Under the pieces are notes generated by a model, which saw nothing but the letters and a program-made list of their open reading frames with translations, made no database searches and was not told the origin of the DNA. From Christensenella sp. UBA1214 (GTDB taxonomy: Bacteria; Bacillota; Clostridia; Christensenellales; CAG-138), in contig DBXK01000003.1 in the NCBI GenBank assembly GCA_002309375.1, forward strand, positions 411 to 7,214: DNA of 6,804 nucleotides, given 5' to 3'. Every line of letters starts with the position of its first letter. Positions within the stretch are counted from its first letter, which is position 1. Shown one piece after another: positions 4,323-6,804 of this stretch. The translations under genes were made by a program, and so were the position numbers.

Positions 4323-5849
4323 ATGAAAAGGTTTTTTGCCCTTCTTTTTACAATAATTTTAACGGCGTGTGCGTTCTGCTTCGTACCGAGCGGAGCGGCG
4401 GGCCAAACGACGGCGCGCGACATAACAGCGGACTGCGCCATTAAGGTCGGCGGCAAAGCGGCGGATCCGAAGCTGACGGACAAGAGCGAGTTCAGCGCCG
4501 TCGAAATGGATAACAAGGTCATCAGCATTGCCGCGCCGGAAGCCGTCGGCGGCGTCTATATCCGCTTCGGAAAGCAGCCCACGGCATGGAATGTCAATTT
4601 CAACGACGGCGGCGAACAGAAATGCGGCCAAAACGGATTCATCAACGAGTACGTCTCCTTCAGCGGAGAGGTGCGCATGTTCTCTATGAGCTTTCCGGGG
4701 AAATTTTATATTTCGGAGATCAGCATCCTTTCGAAGGGCGATAAACTGCCTTCGTTCGTTCAGACCTGGCGCCCGGCGAAGGGCGAGTGCGACGTCCTTC
4801 TGAACGTCTGCCATGCCGGGGATGAGAGCCTCTTCTTCGCGGGAGTGCTTCCGGACGCCGTGAACCGCGGCGCGGAGGTGCAGGTCTGCCTTTTCACGAA
4901 CCACTGGAATACCCAATCCCGCACGCGCGAAATGCTCAACGCGCTTTGGACGAGCGGCGTCACGAGGTATCCTGTGATCAGCCCTTATCCGGATACCTAT
5001 TTCACAAGGAGCGAAGCGGAGGCGCTCGAGGGCATCGGCCATGAAGTCCCGGGCGTGACGTACGCAAGCATCGTAGAATATGAAACGGAGCTTCTCCGCA
5101 AATTCAAGCCGCAGATCGTGATCACCCATGATGAAAACGGCGAATACGGCCACGGTGCGCATATGCTCGCTTCCCACGCGATGCGCGACGCCGTGGAAGC
5201 CGCGCCGGACAGCACGAAATTCCCTTCCTCCGCAAATAAATACGGGACATGGGAAGTCAAAAAGGTCTATATTCACCTTCTTGAGCAGAACGGGATCGAT
5301 TTCGAAAGCGACGTCCCGCTCGAAAAATTCGGCGGACAGACCGCGTTCGCCGTTTCGCAGGAAGCGATGAAATGCCATGCTTCCCAAAAGGAAACGACGT
5401 ATTATAAATGGCTGTTCGGCGGCGAAGCGGGCGGCGTGACGCTTTCAACGCAGCTCACGACCTATTCCCCGAGGAAATTCGGCCTTTGGCGCAGCGCGGT
5501 CGGCGATGATACGGTAAAGAAGGATTTCTATGAGCATACGGCCCTTTCCGGCGGAGCGGACGAGCCCACGCCCGAGCCGACGGCGGAACCGACTGCGGAG
5601 CCGACCGAGCCTGCGGAGACGCCGGAGCCGACGGAGCCCGCCAAAACCGCCGCGCCGGTGACCCAGGCGCCGACTGCCGAACCGACGGCCGAACCGACGG
5701 AGCCCGCGGAATCGACTGCGGAGCCGACGGCGGCGCCCGCGCAGCCCGTTGACGACAAGCTCCCGTCCCCGGTGCTGATCTTCATGATCATCCTCGCCCT
5801 GCTTGCCGCGGCGGGAGTCGCGATCCACTTCATAATCAAGTATAATTGA
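4323..5849 (+). CDS. Exported, membrane-anchored PIG-L/LmbE-type deacetylase family protein with altered catalytic motif
   Basis: 508 residues. Family members are zinc-dependent de-N-acetylases of GlcNAc-containing substrates. Order of parts: signal peptide (1-26; hydrophobic core 4-21, cleavage likely near Ala25/Ala26; LTAC at 13-16 also fits a lipobox); a beta-rich N-terminal domain (about 30-145) of unassigned fold, resembling carbohydrate-binding jelly rolls; the PIG-L domain (about 155-395); a Pro-Thr-Glu-Ala linker (413-475); a transmembrane helix (483-504) with a 4-residue IKYN-like end. The metal motif reads CHAGDES (163-169): His164 and Asp167 match the zinc ligands of AHPDDE, but Gly166 replaces the Asp that is the general base in MshB and BcZBP. 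The second motif GEYGHGAH (273-280) keeps His277 and His280, with Ala where MshB has Asp. TNHW (192-195) and THDENGEYGH support the family. It may have changed chemistry or only bind sugar at the cell surface. The ribosome binding site is weak (GAGAGG, 12 nt spacing). Transcribed alone; convergent with pnp. Confidence 0.88.
   Translation: MKRFFALLFTIILTACAFCFVPSGAAGQTTARDITADCAIKVGGKAADPKLTDKSEFSAVEMDNKVISIAAPEAVGGVYIRFGKQPTAWNVNFNDGGEQKCGQNGFINEYVSFSGEVRMFSMSFPGKFYISEISILSKGDKLPSFVQTWRPAKGECDVLLNVCHAGDESLFFAGVLPDAVNRGAEVQVCLFTNHWNTQSRTREMLNALWTSGVTRYPVISPYPDTYFTRSEAEALEGIGHEVPGVTYASIVEYETELLRKFKPQIVITHDENGEYGHGAHMLASHAMRDAVEAAPDSTKFPSSANKYGTWEVKKVYIHLLEQNGIDFESDVPLEKFGGQTAFAVSQEAMKCHASQKETTYYKWLFGGEAGGVTLSTQLTTYSPRKFGLWRSAVGDDTVKKDFYEHTALSGGADEPTPEPTAEPTAEPTEPAETPEPTEPAKTAAPVTQAPTAEPTAEPTEPAESTAEPTAAPAQPVDDKLPSPVLIFMIILALLAAAGVAIHFIIKYN
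5559..5747 (+). repeat. Pro-Thr-Glu-Ala repeat-coding linker
   Basis: Codes residues 413-475 of the PIG-L family protein, built from degenerate P-T-A-E and P-T-E-P units. A 14-residue block, PTAEPTAEPTEPAE, occurs identically at 419-432 (5577-5618) and 450-463 (5670-5711). The two DNA copies differ at 8 third codon positions, all synonymous. It probably acts as an extended stalk through the cell wall between the catalytic-type domain and the membrane helix, and could be glycosylated on Thr (inference). Confidence 0.85.
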
Positions 5850-5871
5850 CAGATTTGATCCAAGATACAAC

Positions 5872-5903
5872 AAAGGACCGTTTCCGTTTGGAAGCGGTCC
5901 TTT
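5872..5903. terminator. Terminator hairpin between the convergent PIG-L family gene and pnp
   Basis: AAAGGACCGTTTCC (5872-5885) pairs with GGAAGCGGTCCTTT (5890-5903) around a GTTT loop. All 14 pairs hold in plus-strand RNA with one U-G wobble (5881/5894); in minus-strand RNA that pair becomes A-C. The plus-strand tail is CGGTTTTCCTTT; the minus-strand tail is GTTGTATCTTG. It fits mainly the PIG-L family transcript and may also stop pnp. Confidence 0.85.
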
Positions 5904-5925
5904 CGGTTTTCCTTTAGATCAAAGC

Positions 5926-6804
5926 TTATTTATCGCCGGGGATAAGGCCCTTGCGGGTGAGGTCGATCTTGCCGTCGGGCTTGATCTCGATAACGCGGAC
6001 AAGGATCTCGTCGCCGAGGGAGACAACGTCCTCGACCTTCTCAACGCGGTGGTTGGCGAGCTTTGAGATATGCACAAGGCCCTTCTTGCCGGGCTTCAGC
6101 TCGACCTGCGCGCCGATGGGGAGGATGTTGACGACCTTGCCGAGGATGACGTCGCCGACTTCGATATCGCGGACGATGTTGTCGATCATCTGCTTCGCTT
6201 TGTCGGCTGCCGCGGCGTCGGTGCTTGCGATGAATACGCGGCCGTCGTCTTCGATGTCGATCTTTACGCCGGTCTCCGCAATGATGCCGTTGATGGTCTT
6301 GCCGCCGCTGCCGATGACTTCGCGGATCTTATCGGGATTGATCGTGAACTGCATGATGCGCGGTGCGAAGGGGGAGAGCTCGGCGCGCGGTTCGGCGATG
6401 GTCTCGGCCATGCGGTCGAGGATGAACAGCCTGCCCTGGCGGGCCTGCTCGAGGGCGCGGGTGAGGATCTGCTCGTCGATGCCCTTGATCTTGATGTCCA
6501 TCTGGATCGCGGTGATGCCTTCGCGGGTACCTGCGACCTTGAAGTCCATGTCGCCCATGAAGTCCTCAAGGCCCTGGATATCGGTCAGGATGGCGATGTT
6601 GCCGGTGTTGTCGTCCTTGATGAGGCCCATTGCGCAGCCTGCGACGGGAGCCTTGATCGGGACGCCCGCGTCCATGAGGGCGAGGGTGCTGCCGCAGATC
6701 GAAGCCTGGGAGGTCGAACCGTTGCTGGAAACGACTTCGGAAACGAGGCGGATCGCATAGGGGAAATCATTCTCGTTCGGGATGACGGGCAGCAGCGCGC
6801 GCTC
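5926..6804 (-). CDS. pnp: Polynucleotide phosphorylase, C-terminal 292 residues (start outside window)
   Basis: PNPase degrades RNA 3' to 5' by phosphorolysis as a trimer and acts in mRNA turnover. The frame stays open to the right edge, where it reads ERALLPVIPNENDFPYAIRL then SNGSTSQASICGSTLALMDAG, the beginning of the second RNase PH domain; roughly the first 400 residues are missing. The active site LEDFMGDMDFK is intact: by comparison with the E. coli enzyme (Asp486, Asp492, Lys494) the matching residues are visible residues 81, 87 and 89. A KH domain follows with the GSGG loop (visible 165-168), then an S1 domain (about 216-285) with GAQVELKPGKKGLVHISKL. The protein ends shortly after the S1 domain (IPGDK, TAA), without a long acidic tail. 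Strand and convergence with the PIG-L family gene show it is the last gene of its transcript; its promoter and any rpsO partner lie beyond the edge. Confidence 0.97.
   Translation of the reverse strand, partial: ERALLPVIPNENDFPYAIRLVSEVVSSNGSTSQASICGSTLALMDAGVPIKAPVAGCAMGLIKDDNTGNIAILTDIQGLEDFMGDMDFKVAGTREGITAIQMDIKIKGIDEQILTRALEQARQGRLFILDRMAETIAEPRAELSPFAPRIMQFTINPDKIREVIGSGGKTINGIIAETGVKIDIEDDGRVFIASTDAAAADKAKQMIDNIVRDIEVGDVILGKVVNILPIGAQVELKPGKKGLVHISKLANHRVEKVEDVVSLGDEILVRVIEIKPDGKIDLTRKGLIPGDK

Noticed and set aside
4359..4370. Lipoprotein lipobox LTAC in the PIG-L family signal peptide
   Set aside because: The pattern fits, but the hydrophobic core continues past the Cys to a more usual small-residue cleavage site, and the protein already has a C-terminal anchor. 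Kept only as an alternative.
5757..5849. Sortase-type cell-wall sorting signal at the C-terminus (KLPSP before the hydrophobic stretch)
   Set aside because: LPSPV does not match LPxTG-like motifs well and the tail has only one basic residue after the helix; a plain membrane anchor is simpler.
5445..5873. Arg-rich minus-strand open frame across the stalk repeat
   Set aside because: It is the antisense reading of the Pro/Thr/Glu codon repeat and has no independent support.
5951..6760. Plus-strand open frame of 269 codons opposite pnp
   Set aside because: It is the shadow of an unmistakable PNPase reading frame and its Ser/Arg/Met-rich product looks like no protein family.

Overview
The window looks like an ordinary chromosomal segment of an anaerobic, Gram-positive-type bacterium, most likely a gut-type Clostridia/Oscillospirales member. 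This is inferred from strong AGGAGG-like ribosome binding sites, a rubrerythrin (typical of anaerobes), a D-Ala-D-Ala ligase/MurF cell-wall pair, a moderately GC-rich codon usage rich in GCG/CCG/CTC/ATC, and an exported protein with a Pro-Thr-Glu linker and a C-terminal membrane anchor. I see no mobile element, CRISPR array, tRNA or rRNA.

Layout. Positions 1-41 hold the first 13 codons of a minus-strand gene that runs off the left edge (perhaps a MiaB/MtaB-type methylthiotransferase, very tentative). Positions 42-230 are a divergent promoter region with a good extended -10 site for ddl. Positions 231-2628 are a plus-strand two-gene peptidoglycan precursor operon: ddl makes D-Ala-D-Ala and murF joins it to the UDP-MurNAc-tripeptide. 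A terminator hairpin at 2642-2672 separates murF from two minus-strand genes: a zinc-ribbon single-pass membrane protein (2702-3460, GTG start) and, upstream of it, rubrerythrin (3532-4077), with a strong terminator hairpin between them. Rubrerythrin has a near-consensus promoter at 4166-4194 and a GC-rich structured leader.

Positions 4195-4322 carry the leader of a plus-strand gene (4323-5849) for a secreted, membrane-anchored PIG-L/LmbE-type deacetylase. The Asp that acts as general base in characterised enzymes of this family is Gly here. A terminator hairpin (5872-5903) lies between it and the convergent, right-edge-truncated polynucleotide phosphorylase gene (pnp, 5926 to the edge).

The genes fall into separate functional units: cell-wall precursor synthesis, peroxide defence, cell-surface carbohydrate metabolism or binding, and RNA turnover. 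I found no convincing new multi-gene system. The observation most worth following is the PIG-L protein with altered catalytic residues and a leader with two mutually exclusive hairpins.
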